Source of the DNA: Kitasatospora sp. MMS16-BH015
GTDB lineage: Bacteria > Actinomycetota > Actinomycetes > Streptomycetales > Streptomycetaceae
DNA length: 64,000 nucleotides
Direction: 5' to 3'
Assembly: GCF_002943525.1 (NCBI RefSeq)
Contig: NZ_CP025394.1
Span: 62,001 to 126,000, forward strand
The translations under genes and the position numbers were made by a program. Shown one piece after another: positions 35,492-44,166 of this stretch; the stretch's first letter is position 1, and each line of letters begins with the position of its first letter. The notes beneath the pieces were generated by a model, which saw nothing but the letters and a program-made list of their open reading frames with translations, was not told the origin of the DNA and ran no database searches.

Positions 35492-36594
35492 TGGCCGCGA
35501 CCACCTTCGACCGGCCGGACCAGGCCGGGCCGCGCTTCGGACGGCGCTTTGGGCTGCGCGGCACCGCCTGGCTCAGCGCCCGGCAGGAGCGCACCGCCTT
35601 CCTGATCGGCGGGGGGCTGCTGCTGGCGGTCTGCGCCTGGCTGCTGTTCCTCGGCGGCGTGATCCAGCACTACGTGACGGTGAACCATCTCGAGGGCTGC
35701 AACGTCGTCTACTTTCCGCCCGAGTGCGAGGGGCGTGGCTCGCAACTCGCCGAATCCCTCGACCCGCTCTGGCAACCGGCGGTGGAGATCACCGGCTGGG
35801 TCCTGTTCGCGCTGCCGCCGGCCCTCGGGCTCTTCCTCGGCGCACCGCTGCTGGCCCGCGAGTTCGAGACCGGCACCTACCGACTGGCCTGGACGCAGTC
35901 CGTCTCCCGACGGCGCTGGCTGGCCGCCCGGCTCGGCGTGCCGCTGGCCGTCACCCTGCTGGGCTCCACGCTGCTCGCGGTGGTCTCCACCTGGTGGGTG
36001 AACGTGATCGAGGGGCGGTTCGCCGTCCCCGGGTACTACCACTGGTTCACCTGGCTGAGCCGCAGCACCGAGGGCCCGGCCGTGGTGGGCTTCAGCCTGC
36101 TCGGGGTGGCACTCGGCGCGGCGGTCGGGCTGGTGACCCGGCGGGTGGTCGCCTCGATGGCGGTGACGGCGGTGCTGATGCTGGTGCTGCGACTGGCGAT
36201 CGACGCCCTGCGCTTCCTGCTCACCCCGGCGAGGACCTCGGTGATCCCGGCCCGAATGGGCCTCGACCCGGGCGACCCGCACACGGTCATCATGGGCGGC
36301 GGCCACCTGGGCACCCACGTCCCGCTGGAGTCCCTCAACCTCGAGACCGGCCTGATCAGTTCGGACGGTACCCACCTGCCGCTGCCCAGCGACTGGATCG
36401 ACACCCTCCCGGACGGCCGCATCCTCTGCACCACCGACGCCTGCCACACCCACCCGGACGTGGTCCAGGCCTACACCCAGTACCAACCACCCACCGCCCA
36501 CTGGCCGATGCTCTGGGCCGAGACCGGCCTCAGCCTGCTGCTCGCCGCCCTGCTGGTCGGCTTCAGCTTCCTCTGGATCCGCCGCATCCGCTGA
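35491..36594 (+). CDS. ABC-2-type transporter permease
   Basis: A 367-aa membrane protein with six main hydrophobic segments (about 35-57, 105-130, 150-172, 197-220, 225-245, 340-362) and a large extracytoplasmic loop between the last two (about 246-338) containing two Cys in ILCTTDACHTHPD. The motif LAREFETGTYRLAWTQSVSRRRWLAARL is typical of ABC-2 permeases. The ATG shares one base with the stop of the ATPase gene, so the two are coupled and form one exporter. Confidence 0.82.
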   Translation: MAATTFDRPDQAGPRFGRRFGLRGTAWLSARQERTAFLIGGGLLLAVCAWLLFLGGVIQHYVTVNHLEGCNVVYFPPECEGRGSQLAESLDPLWQPAVEITGWVLFALPPALGLFLGAPLLAREFETGTYRLAWTQSVSRRRWLAARLGVPLAVTLLGSTLLAVVSTWWVNVIEGRFAVPGYYHWFTWLSRSTEGPAVVGFSLLGVALGAAVGLVTRRVVASMAVTAVLMLVLRLAIDALRFLLTPARTSVIPARMGLDPGDPHTVIMGGGHLGTHVPLESLNLETGLISSDGTHLPLPSDWIDTLPDGRILCTTDACHTHPDVVQAYTQYQPPTAHWPMLWAETGLSLLLAALLVGFSFLWIRRIR

Positions 36595-36881
36595 TCCCGG
36601 CCTCCGCGGCCACACACCGCGGCCACACCGTTCCCTCACCCGCACCCTCACCTCGACTCGGCACCGCCCACCGGCGGTGCCGGGTCGTTTCCGTCTCCGT
36701 TCACGCTGGGGAGCCGTGTGGTTGACGATAAGTCAGCCCGTGGCGGTTTTATGTCATGACTCTTTCAATACCGGGATTTTACTGTCAGGCTTCCTCCTGG
36801 TCTCAGGGGTGGGAGCGCCTCTCTGCGGCCGCCCCACCGGCCGTCCGGTGCTCCAGCCAACCCGGAGGAACCAGAGGAACC
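36595..36881 (+). other. Upstream region of the M1 peptidase with an AT-rich patch
   Basis: The gap is 287 bp. About 36720-36800 is unusually AT-rich for this DNA and includes TTGACG near 36722 and TTTTAT near 36747, a possible promoter with long spacing. No RNA gene or reading frame stands out. Confidence 0.35.
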
Positions 36882-38777
36882 ATGAGTAGGACCCTTGTCA
36901 GAAGAGGACTCACGCTGGTCACCGGCACCGCGCTGTTCGCGGCCGTCGGGCTGACCGGCGCGCTCGGCGTCCAGCCGGCCGGCGCGGTCGGCTCCCAGGG
37001 CGCCTCCGCCGCGCACGCGGCCAAGGCCGCGGCGGCCACCTGCACCCCCACGCAGGTGCTCGCCAACCCCGGCTTCGAGAGCGGCAGCACGGGCTGGACC
37101 GGCTCCAGCGGGGTGATCGGCTCCGCCTCGGGGCAGAGCGCCCACTCGGGCAGCTCCTTCGCCTGGCTGGACGGCTACGGCTCCAGCCACACCGACTCGC
37201 TCGCGCAGAGCGTCACCATACCCGGCGGCTGCACCACCGCCACGCTGACCTTCTGGCTGCACGTCGACACCGCCGAGACCGGCTCCACCGCCTACGACAA
37301 GCTGACCGCGAAGATCGGCAGCACCACGCTGGCCACCTACAGCAACGTCGACGCGGCCACCGGTTACGTGCAGAAGACCTTCGACGTCTCCTCGTTCATC
37401 GGGCAGACCGTCAGCCTGGCCTTCTCCGGGGTCGAGGACAGCAGCCTCCAGACCAGCTTCGTGCTGGACGACCTCGCGCTCAACACCTCCGGCGGCGGTA
37501 CTCCCCCGCCTCCCACCGACACCGTCCGCACGCCCACCCCGGGCCGGTACACCGTCAGCCTGAGCAGCGACAGCACCGGCGCGGTCTGGAACGGCCACGA
37601 GAGCGTGAGCTACACCAACGCCTCCGCCACCCCGCTCACCGAGGTCTACCTGCGGCTCTGGGACAACTGGCACGGCAGCTGCCCGACCACCCCGATCACC
37701 GTCACCAACGTGACCGGCGGCACCCCGGCGGCGCTCTCGGTGGCCTGCACAGCGCTCAAGATCTCGCTGGCCACCCCGCTGAACCAGGGTCAGAGCGCCA
37801 CCGTCGGCTTCGACCTGGGCATCAAGGTGCCGAGCGGGGCCGACCGCTTCGGCCAGGACGGCGCCTTCAGCTTCATCGGCAACGCCCTGCCGGTGCTCGC
37901 CATCCGCGACGGCTCGGGCTGGCACCTCGACCCGTACACCAACAACGGCGAGGCGTTCTACTCGCTGGCGGCGGACTTCGACGTCACCCTGGACCACCCG
38001 ACCAGCCTGCTCGTCCCGGCCACCGGCACCTCGGTGGACTCGCCCGGCACCTCGGGCCGCACCGTCACCCACGCCACCGCGGGCAAGGTCCGCGACTTCG
38101 CCTGGGCGGCCGGTCCGTTCAGCAAGATCTCCGGGACTTCGCCGGCCGGCGTGGCCGTCAACGTCTACTCCGTCAGCGGGATCAGCGCCGCCAACGCCCA
38201 GTCGATGCTCACCACCGCGAAGTCCGCGGTGGACGCGCACGCGGCCCGGTTCGGCGCCTACCCGTACGGCGAGCTGGACGCGGTGATCGACAACAACTTC
38301 TGGTTCGGCGGCATGGAGTACCCGGGGTTCGTCCTCGACCTGGTCTCCACCACGGCCCTCACCCACGAGATCGGCCACCAGTGGTGGTACGGCATCGTCG
38401 GTGACGACGAGTACAACGGGCCCTGGCTGGACGAGGCGTTCACCGACTACGCCACCGACCTCGCCCTGGGCAGCACCGGCTCGGGCTGCTGGAACAGCGT
38501 CTCCTGGGCCTCCTCCGCCGAGAAGATCACCAACTCGATGGCCTACTGGGACGCCAACTCCAACCGCTACTCCACCGTGATCTACGGCTACGGGAAGTGC
38601 GCCCTGCACGACCTCCAGCGGCAGCTCGGCGACACCGCGATGGCCAAGCTGCTCAAGGACTACGCGCAGGCCCACTGGTACGGCGTCTCCACCACCGCCG
38701 AGTTCAAGGCGGCCGCGCAGGCCGTCAGCTCCACCGACCTCACCTCCTTCTGGTCGCAGCACCGGATCGAGGGCTGA
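36882..38777 (+). CDS. Secreted M1-family metallopeptidase with an N-terminal jelly-roll module
   Basis: A 631-aa secreted protein (ATG 36882, AGAGGAACC upstream). A signal peptide covers about 1-36. Residues about 54-205 form a module opening CTPTQVLANPGFESG and closing VLDDLALNTSGGG, probably a carbohydrate- or surface-binding jelly roll. An M1 aminopeptidase-like catalytic part follows: zinc motif HEIGH (495-499) with the third ligand Glu518 in LDEAFTDY, spaced as HExxH-18-E. The usual GAMEN motif appears as GGMEYPG. It is probably an extracellular aminopeptidase. The same module ends the protein at 54043. Confidence 0.85.
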   Translation: MSRTLVRRGLTLVTGTALFAAVGLTGALGVQPAGAVGSQGASAAHAAKAAAATCTPTQVLANPGFESGSTGWTGSSGVIGSASGQSAHSGSSFAWLDGYGSSHTDSLAQSVTIPGGCTTATLTFWLHVDTAETGSTAYDKLTAKIGSTTLATYSNVDAATGYVQKTFDVSSFIGQTVSLAFSGVEDSSLQTSFVLDDLALNTSGGGTPPPPTDTVRTPTPGRYTVSLSSDSTGAVWNGHESVSYTNASATPLTEVYLRLWDNWHGSCPTTPITVTNVTGGTPAALSVACTALKISLATPLNQGQSATVGFDLGIKVPSGADRFGQDGAFSFIGNALPVLAIRDGSGWHLDPYTNNGEAFYSLAADFDVTLDHPTSLLVPATGTSVDSPGTSGRTVTHATAGKVRDFAWAAGPFSKISGTSPAGVAVNVYSVSGISAANAQSMLTTAKSAVDAHAARFGAYPYGELDAVIDNNFWFGGMEYPGFVLDLVSTTALTHEIGHQWWYGIVGDDEYNGPWLDEAFTDYATDLALGSTGSGCWNSVSWASSAEKITNSMAYWDANSNRYSTVIYGYGKCALHDLQRQLGDTAMAKLLKDYAQAHWYGVSTTAEFKAAAQAVSSTDLTSFWSQHRIEG

Positions 38778-38799
38778 CCCCAGGTCAGCTTGTGTGTGG

Positions 38800-38836
38800 G
38801 TGCCCCCGACTCGGCAGCGTGCCGGGTCGGGGGCAC
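38800..38836. terminator. Hairpin terminator after the M1 peptidase
   Basis: GTGCCCCCGAC (38800-38810) pairs with GTCGGGGGCAC (38826-38836); the loop holds an inner CGGCA/TGCCG stem. It lies between convergent genes and can serve both. Confidence 0.7.
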
Positions 38837-38895
38837 CTCCGTGTGCCGCCTTCAGCTGCCGTCAGCCGCCGTCAGCGGCCTTCTGCCGCAGGCGG

Positions 38896-40193
38896 TCAGA
38901 GCGGGGCGAAGGCGAGGACGGCGTTGTGGCCGCCGAAACCCGCCGAGTTGCTGAGCGCCAGGCGGACCGGCCGGCGCCGCGCGGTGCCCGTCACCAGGTC
39001 GAGCCCGGCCGCCTCCGGGGCGGGACGGCGCAGGCCGGCGGTCGGCGGGGCGAGGCCGTGCTCGACGGTGAGGACGGTCAGCACCGCCTCGATCGCCCCC
39101 GCCGCGCCCATGGTGTGGCCGAGCACGCCCTTCACCGAGGTGACGGAGGGCCCGGACCGCTCGAACAGCCGCCGCAGCAGACCTGCCTCGGCCCGGTCTC
39201 CGGTCGGGGTGCTGGTGCCGTGGGTGTTGACGTGGTCGACCTCGGCGGCGTCCGCCCCGGCGGCGGCCAGCGCCCGAGCGGTGGCCTCGCCCAGACCGCG
39301 CCCGGCCGGGTGGGGCGCGACCGGGTCGTACGCGTCGGTGGCGGTGCCGTGGCCCACCAGCAGCGCGTGCACCGGGGCGGCCCGGGCCAGCGCGTCCGCC
39401 TGCCGCTCCAGCACCAGGACCCCTGCCCCCTCCCCGATCACGAACCCGTCCCGCTCGGCGTCGAACGGCCGGGAGGCCACCGCCGGGTCCTCGGCCCGCG
39501 ACAGCGCGCCGAGCTGATGGAAGCCGGCCACGCAGAGCGGGGTGATCATCGCGTCCGTACCACCGGCCACCACCACGTCGCAGAGGCCCGCCTGGAGCAG
39601 CAGCGCCCCGAGCTGCACCGCCGTCGCCCCGGAGGCACAGGCCGTGGCCGTGTGCAGCACCGGGCCGCGCACCCCGAGGTCGATCGCCAACCGGCCCGCC
39701 GCCATGTTCGGCAGGAAGCCGGGCAGCGTGGTGGCGGAGACCGCCGCCGGACCGGACTTCCGCAGCACGGCGGACTGCTCCTCGTACCGGCCCACTCCCC
39801 CGGCCGCCGAACCGAGCACCACCGCCACCCGGGCGCCGTCCCAGCCGACGCCCGGACCGGCTGCTCCCGGACCGGCTGGTCCCGGCACCGCTGCCTCCGC
39901 CGGCTCGAACCCGGCGTCGGCGATCGCCTCACGGGCGGCGGTGAGCGCGAACTGGGTGCTCCGGTCGAGCTGCCAGACCCGCTTGCCGGGCGCGGCGGCG
40001 CGCGGGTCGTAGTCGGGCACCCGGCAGGAGAGCCCGACCGGCAGACCCTCCAGCGCGGGGTCGCACGCGGCGGCCGACTGCCCGGCGAGCACCCCGCGCC
40101 AGCTCGGCCCGACCCCGACCCCGGCCGGGGTCACCAGCCCCAGGCCGGTGACGGCGATCGGCGAACAGCGCCGTCCGGACTCCGCCGGGGTGG

Positions 40194-40197
<4 letters not shown>
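38896..40197 (-). CDS. Beta-ketoacyl-ACP synthase II (FabF-like)
   Basis: A 433-aa condensing enzyme with the full KAS II triad: Cys187 (TATACASG), His326 (VNTHGTSTPTGD) and His361 (LGHTMGAAGA), plus Lys356. It elongates acyl chains on ACP with malonyl-ACP. A Pro/Gly/Ala-rich insertion at about 100-120 is not usual for housekeeping FabF. The GTG start at 40197 overlaps the stop of the ACP gene (GTGA), so the two are coupled. It is the last gene of a seven-gene minus-strand cluster. Confidence 0.9.
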
Positions 40198-40592
<395 letters not shown>

Positions 40593-40662
40593 GGGGCTGA
40601 CTCCTTCGGGTGTGGTGCGGGACTCGGGGCAGTAGTCCTTCTCGGGGCCGAGCCGACGAGCC

Positions 40663-40707
40663 GTCAGTCGGCGGACCGTCAGTCGGCGGGCGGTCAGTCG
40701 GCGGGCG
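40663..40707. repeat. Three tandem 15-bp repeats at the end of a KAS III gene
   Basis: GTCAGTCGGCGGACC (40663-40677) is followed by two copies of GTCAGTCGGCGGGCG (40678-40692, 40693-40707). The last copy contains the stop codon of the KAS III gene at 40694. The rest lies in the 101-bp gap before the ACP gene. Confidence 0.8.
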
Positions 40708-41830
40708 GTCGCGGGTGCGGGATGAGGGTGTGACCGGTGGTGTCCGGCCAGTTGAGGGTGACGGAGGCCCAGGTCAGGCCGCCGCCGAAGGCGGTCAGCA
40801 GGGTGCGGGCCCCTGGCCGGGCCGCGCCCGCCTCAGCGATCTCGGCCAGCACCAACGGGATCGAGGCCCCGGCCGTGTTGCCGACCTCGCCGATGTTGCC
40901 GAACCTCGCCGCCTCCCGAAGGGCCAGCCGATCGGCCACGGCATCGAGGATCCGCTGGTTGGCCTGGTGTCCGACGAACACCTCCACCTCGCTCCCCGGC
41001 CACCCGGTGGCGCCCAGCACGGACCGGGCCGACTCGGTCATCCGCAGCACGGCCTGGGCGTACACCTGCCGCCCGTGCATCCGGAAGTACCGCTCCACCC
41101 GGGGCGGCGGGCTCTCCCTGGCCGCCGCGACGCCGGCCGCCAGGGTGGTGAACCGGGGCCCGGACGGGGCAGGTGCCGGTGCCGGGTAGGGGGCGCGGGC
41201 CCCGCCCGAGGCGATCGCGATCAGGTCGGCCGCACCGCCGTCGCTGCCCCAGTCGACCTGCCGGACCGCCCCCGGGCCGTCCGGATCGCCGGCCGTGAGC
41301 AGCACGGCACCGGCACCGTCGCCGAACAGCGCGGCAGTGTCCCGGTCGGACGGGTCGATGATGGTGGAGTACTTCTCCGCCGCGACCACCAGCGGTGCGG
41401 CCGCCACCCCGGCCCGGACCAGCGCGGCGGCCGTGATCAGCCCGTACAGGAAGCCGGAGCAGACCGCCGACAGGTCGAAGGCCGGGATCGGGCCCAGGCC
41501 GAGCCGGTGCGCCACCTCGGGTGCGGTGGCCGGGCAGCGGCGGTCGGGGGTGGTGGTGGCGAGCAGCAGGAGGTCGGGGCGGTGGCCCGGCGCCGACCGG
41601 AGCGCCGCCGACGCGGCGGCCACGGCCAGCTCGCCGGTGCTCACCCCGGGCGCCGCCCGGCGGCGGCGCCGGATGCCCGTCCGGCTGCGCACCCACTCGT
41701 CGGTGGTGTCCAACCCGCCTCGTGCGATGACCTCCTCGTTGCTGACCACCTCGGGCGGAAGGCTCGCGCCGAGCCCGCGGATGACGGCGGTGCGACCCCC
41801 TCTGGCGGCGGTGTGGGGTGGGGTGTCCAT
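40694..41830 (-). CDS. Beta-ketoacyl-ACP synthase III (FabH-like), copy 1
   Basis: A 378-aa KAS III with the triad Cys124 (DLSAVCSGF), His288 (VGHQANQRI) and Asn318 (VGNTAGASIPL). These enzymes start a chain by condensing an acyl-CoA with malonyl-ACP. An insertion around residues 208-225 (ARAPYPAPAPAPSGP) is longer than in housekeeping FabH. ATG 41830 follows GGAGG by nine bases. It lies between the SDR and ACP genes of the cluster. Its motifs are close to true FabH, unlike the second copy at 42973. Confidence 0.9.
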   Translation of the reverse strand: MDTPPHTAARGGRTAVIRGLGASLPPEVVSNEEVIARGGLDTTDEWVRSRTGIRRRRRAAPGVSTGELAVAAASAALRSAPGHRPDLLLLATTTPDRRCPATAPEVAHRLGLGPIPAFDLSAVCSGFLYGLITAAALVRAGVAAAPLVVAAEKYSTIIDPSDRDTAALFGDGAGAVLLTAGDPDGPGAVRQVDWGSDGGAADLIAIASGGARAPYPAPAPAPSGPRFTTLAAGVAAARESPPPRVERYFRMHGRQVYAQAVLRMTESARSVLGATGWPGSEVEVFVGHQANQRILDAVADRLALREAARFGNIGEVGNTAGASIPLVLAEIAEAGAARPGARTLLTAFGGGLTWASVTLNWPDTTGHTLIPHPRPPAD

Positions 41831-41921
41831 GACGGGTGACCTCCGTTCGCGGGGACGGGCGGGGCTGGTGGCGGAAGTGGTGGCCGGCGCCTCGGAGAAA
41901 AGCGCGCCGACTGAAGGAGCG

Positions 41922-42767
41922 TCAGGCGAGAGCGGCGAAGGGGGACGGGGGTTTGGGGGTGCCGGCGAGGCCGCCGTCGGGGGTGGAGAGGCCGCCGTCC
42001 ACCAGCAGGGCCTGACCGGTGAGGTAGCCCGCAGCCGGGGAGCTGAGGAACAGGGCGGCCGGGGCCATCTCCTCGGGCCTGGCCCAGCGGCCGAGCGGGA
42101 CGTGGGCGGTCAGCCAGTCGCTCACCGGGCCGTTGTCGTAGGCGAAGGAGGTCATGTCCGTCCGCGTCCAGCCCGGGCAGAGCGCGTTGACCCGGATGCC
42201 GTGCCGGGCCCAGCCGGTGGCCAGACTGCGGACCAGGGAGATCTGGGCCGCCTTGGTCGCCGCGTACGCCTCCATCATCGGCGCGCCGACCACCCCGGCC
42301 ACCGAGGAGACCAGCAGCAGGCTCGGCCGGGCGGAGGCGGCCAGGTACGGGAATGCCTGGCGGCAGAGCGCGGCCGTGGCATTGAGGTTGACCGCCACCA
42401 CCTCGTCCCAGGCGGGCTGCGGGAGGTACTGCAGGGGCAGCATGGTGGGGGTGCCGTCGGGCTCGGCGGGGAGGATGCCGGCCGTGTGCACCACCACGTC
42501 GAGCCCGCCCAACGCCTCGGCCGCCTGGTCGACCACTTGGCCCGCCACGGCGGTGGTCGACAGGTCACCGGGGACCAGCACCACCGTCCGGCCGTGCTCG
42601 ACGGCCAGCTCGGCGGTGCCCTTGAGCGCCTCGGCGGAGCGCGCCGACAGCGCGAGCTCGGCCCCGGCCTCGGCCAGGGCGAGGGCCACGGCCTGACCGA
42701 TGCCTCTGGAGGCCCCGGTGACCAGGGCGCGGGCGCCGTCGAGACGGAAGGTGGCGAGAGTGCTCAC
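41922..42767 (-). CDS. SDR-family oxidoreductase (FabG-like)
   Basis: A 281-aa SDR with TGASRGIGQ near residue 18, NLNAT, SSVAG and the catalytic YAATK. The ending YLTGQALLVDGG is typical of the FabG branch. It starts at GTG 42767 with AGAGGAGC upstream. Within the acyl cluster it most simply serves as the beta-ketoacyl-ACP reductase, but many SDRs act on free ketones or alcohols. A region of about 205 bp without a gene separates it from the next gene upstream, with only short GGTGTC-like repeats in it. Confidence 0.85.
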   Translation of the reverse strand: MSTLATFRLDGARALVTGASRGIGQAVALALAEAGAELALSARSAEALKGTAELAVEHGRTVVLVPGDLSTTAVAGQVVDQAAEALGGLDVVVHTAGILPAEPDGTPTMLPLQYLPQPAWDEVVAVNLNATAALCRQAFPYLAASARPSLLLVSSVAGVVGAPMMEAYAATKAAQISLVRSLATGWARHGIRVNALCPGWTRTDMTSFAYDNGPVSDWLTAHVPLGRWARPEEMAPAALFLSSPAAGYLTGQALLVDGGLSTPDGGLAGTPKPPSPFAALA

Positions 42768-42972
42768 GGAATGCTCCTCTGGGGTGCGGGGGCGGTGGCC
42801 GCAGTCTGCGGGCCGCTGTCGGTGGGTGGATGTCGGTGGGCCCTGTCAGCGGGCCGGTGTCAGTGCGCAGGTGAACGGACGTCAGGTCGGGCCGGGCCGG
42901 CCCGCTGCTCGGGCGGCTCTGCGAATGGCGAATGGATGGTGGCGGGTAGCGCGGCCGGCGGCCGGCGGGGCG

Positions 42973-44166
42973 TCAGGCGGCGCCGACCACTTGGCAGGCC
43001 GGGGCGCCGGACCAGGTGAGCAGGGAACTGCCCCAGGTGAGGCCGGCCCCGAAGACGCAGAGCAGCACCCGGCCCTTGGCGGGGAGCAGCCCCCTGGCGG
43101 CGGCGTCGGTGAGGGCGAACGGGGTGGAGGCGGCGCCGATGTTGCCGACCCGGTCGCCGGTGATGTGCAGGCGGGGCCCGGGTATCCCGATCCGCTCGCC
43201 GAGGGAGCGCAGCAGCACGGGGTTGGGCTGGTGGGTGATGAAGGCGTCGATGTCGGCCACGGTCAGCCGGTGTCGGGCGAGGCTCTCCGCGACGAGCCGG
43301 GGGAAGACCTCGCTGATGAAGTCGCGGACCGCCCGGCCGTCCATGTGGATGTGGTGGCCTCCGTCGGCCGTACTGGCCGGGGAGGCCGGGCGCCGGCTCC
43401 CACCGGACGGGATCAGGACGTGGTGCGCCCCGCCGCCGTCCGACCCGAGGTGGAACTCGGCGAAGCCGGTGCCCTCGGGGACCGGCCCCAGGATGGTGGC
43501 CGCCGCGCCGTCGGCGAACAGCACCGCCGTGGCCCGGTCGGTGGGGTCGACGAACTTGGAGTACGCCTCCACCCCCACCACGGCCGCGTACCCGGCCTCG
43601 GGGCTGGCCCGCAGCCAGTCGTGGGCCACCCGCGCCGCGAACAGCCAGCCGGAACAGGCCGCACTCACATCGAGGGCGACCGCCCGACTCGCCCCGATCG
43701 CGGCCTGCACCCGGCAGGCGGTGGCGGGCCCGAGTTCGTCCGGGGTGGACGTGGCCAGCACGAGCAGCCCCAACTGCTCCGGCAACAACCCGGCCGCCGT
43801 GCAGGCGGCGCGGACCGCACCGGCCGCGAGGTCGGAGGCCGCCTCCCCCGGGGCGGCGACGTGCCGCTGCCGGACGCCCGTCCGCTCGGCGATCCACTGC
43901 GCGCTGACCCCGGCCGGCGAGCCGACCGTCCGGTTGTCCCGGACGGTGGCGGGCAGGTAGCTCCCGAGCCCGATCACCCCGATCGGCCCGGCCTGGGGCG
44001 GCACCTGGGGCGACGACTGACGGGGGTTCAGCCCGGGCTCGGGTGCGCCTCTGCTGCTCGGCGGCCGGGCGGACGCCTCGGGTCGGGGCAGGTCGGAGTC
44101 GGGCCGGTCGGGTCGGAGCTGCCCGAGGCCGGACAGCCCGGGTCGGGGCAGGTCGTGGGTGATCAT
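42973..44166 (-). CDS. Beta-ketoacyl-ACP synthase III-like protein, copy 2
   Basis: A 397-aa KAS III-fold protein with Cys171 (DVSAACSGWL), His312 (ITHQPNPVLL) and Asn342 (VGNIGAASTPF), so the triad is complete. It differs from copy 1 by a Pro/Arg-rich N-terminal extension of about 60 residues and by W in place of F after the Cys-Ser-Gly. KAS III-like paralogues in natural-product clusters sometimes load unusual starters or transfer acyl groups. The ATG overlaps the stop of the oxidase gene (ATGA at 44163-44166). A later start would remove the extension, but the overlap supports this one. Confidence 0.87.
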   Translation of the reverse strand: MITHDLPRPGLSGLGQLRPDRPDSDLPRPEASARPPSSRGAPEPGLNPRQSSPQVPPQAGPIGVIGLGSYLPATVRDNRTVGSPAGVSAQWIAERTGVRQRHVAAPGEAASDLAAGAVRAACTAAGLLPEQLGLLVLATSTPDELGPATACRVQAAIGASRAVALDVSAACSGWLFAARVAHDWLRASPEAGYAAVVGVEAYSKFVDPTDRATAVLFADGAAATILGPVPEGTGFAEFHLGSDGGGAHHVLIPSGGSRRPASPASTADGGHHIHMDGRAVRDFISEVFPRLVAESLARHRLTVADIDAFITHQPNPVLLRSLGERIGIPGPRLHITGDRVGNIGAASTPFALTDAAARGLLPAKGRVLLCVFGAGLTWGSSLLTWSGAPACQVVGAA

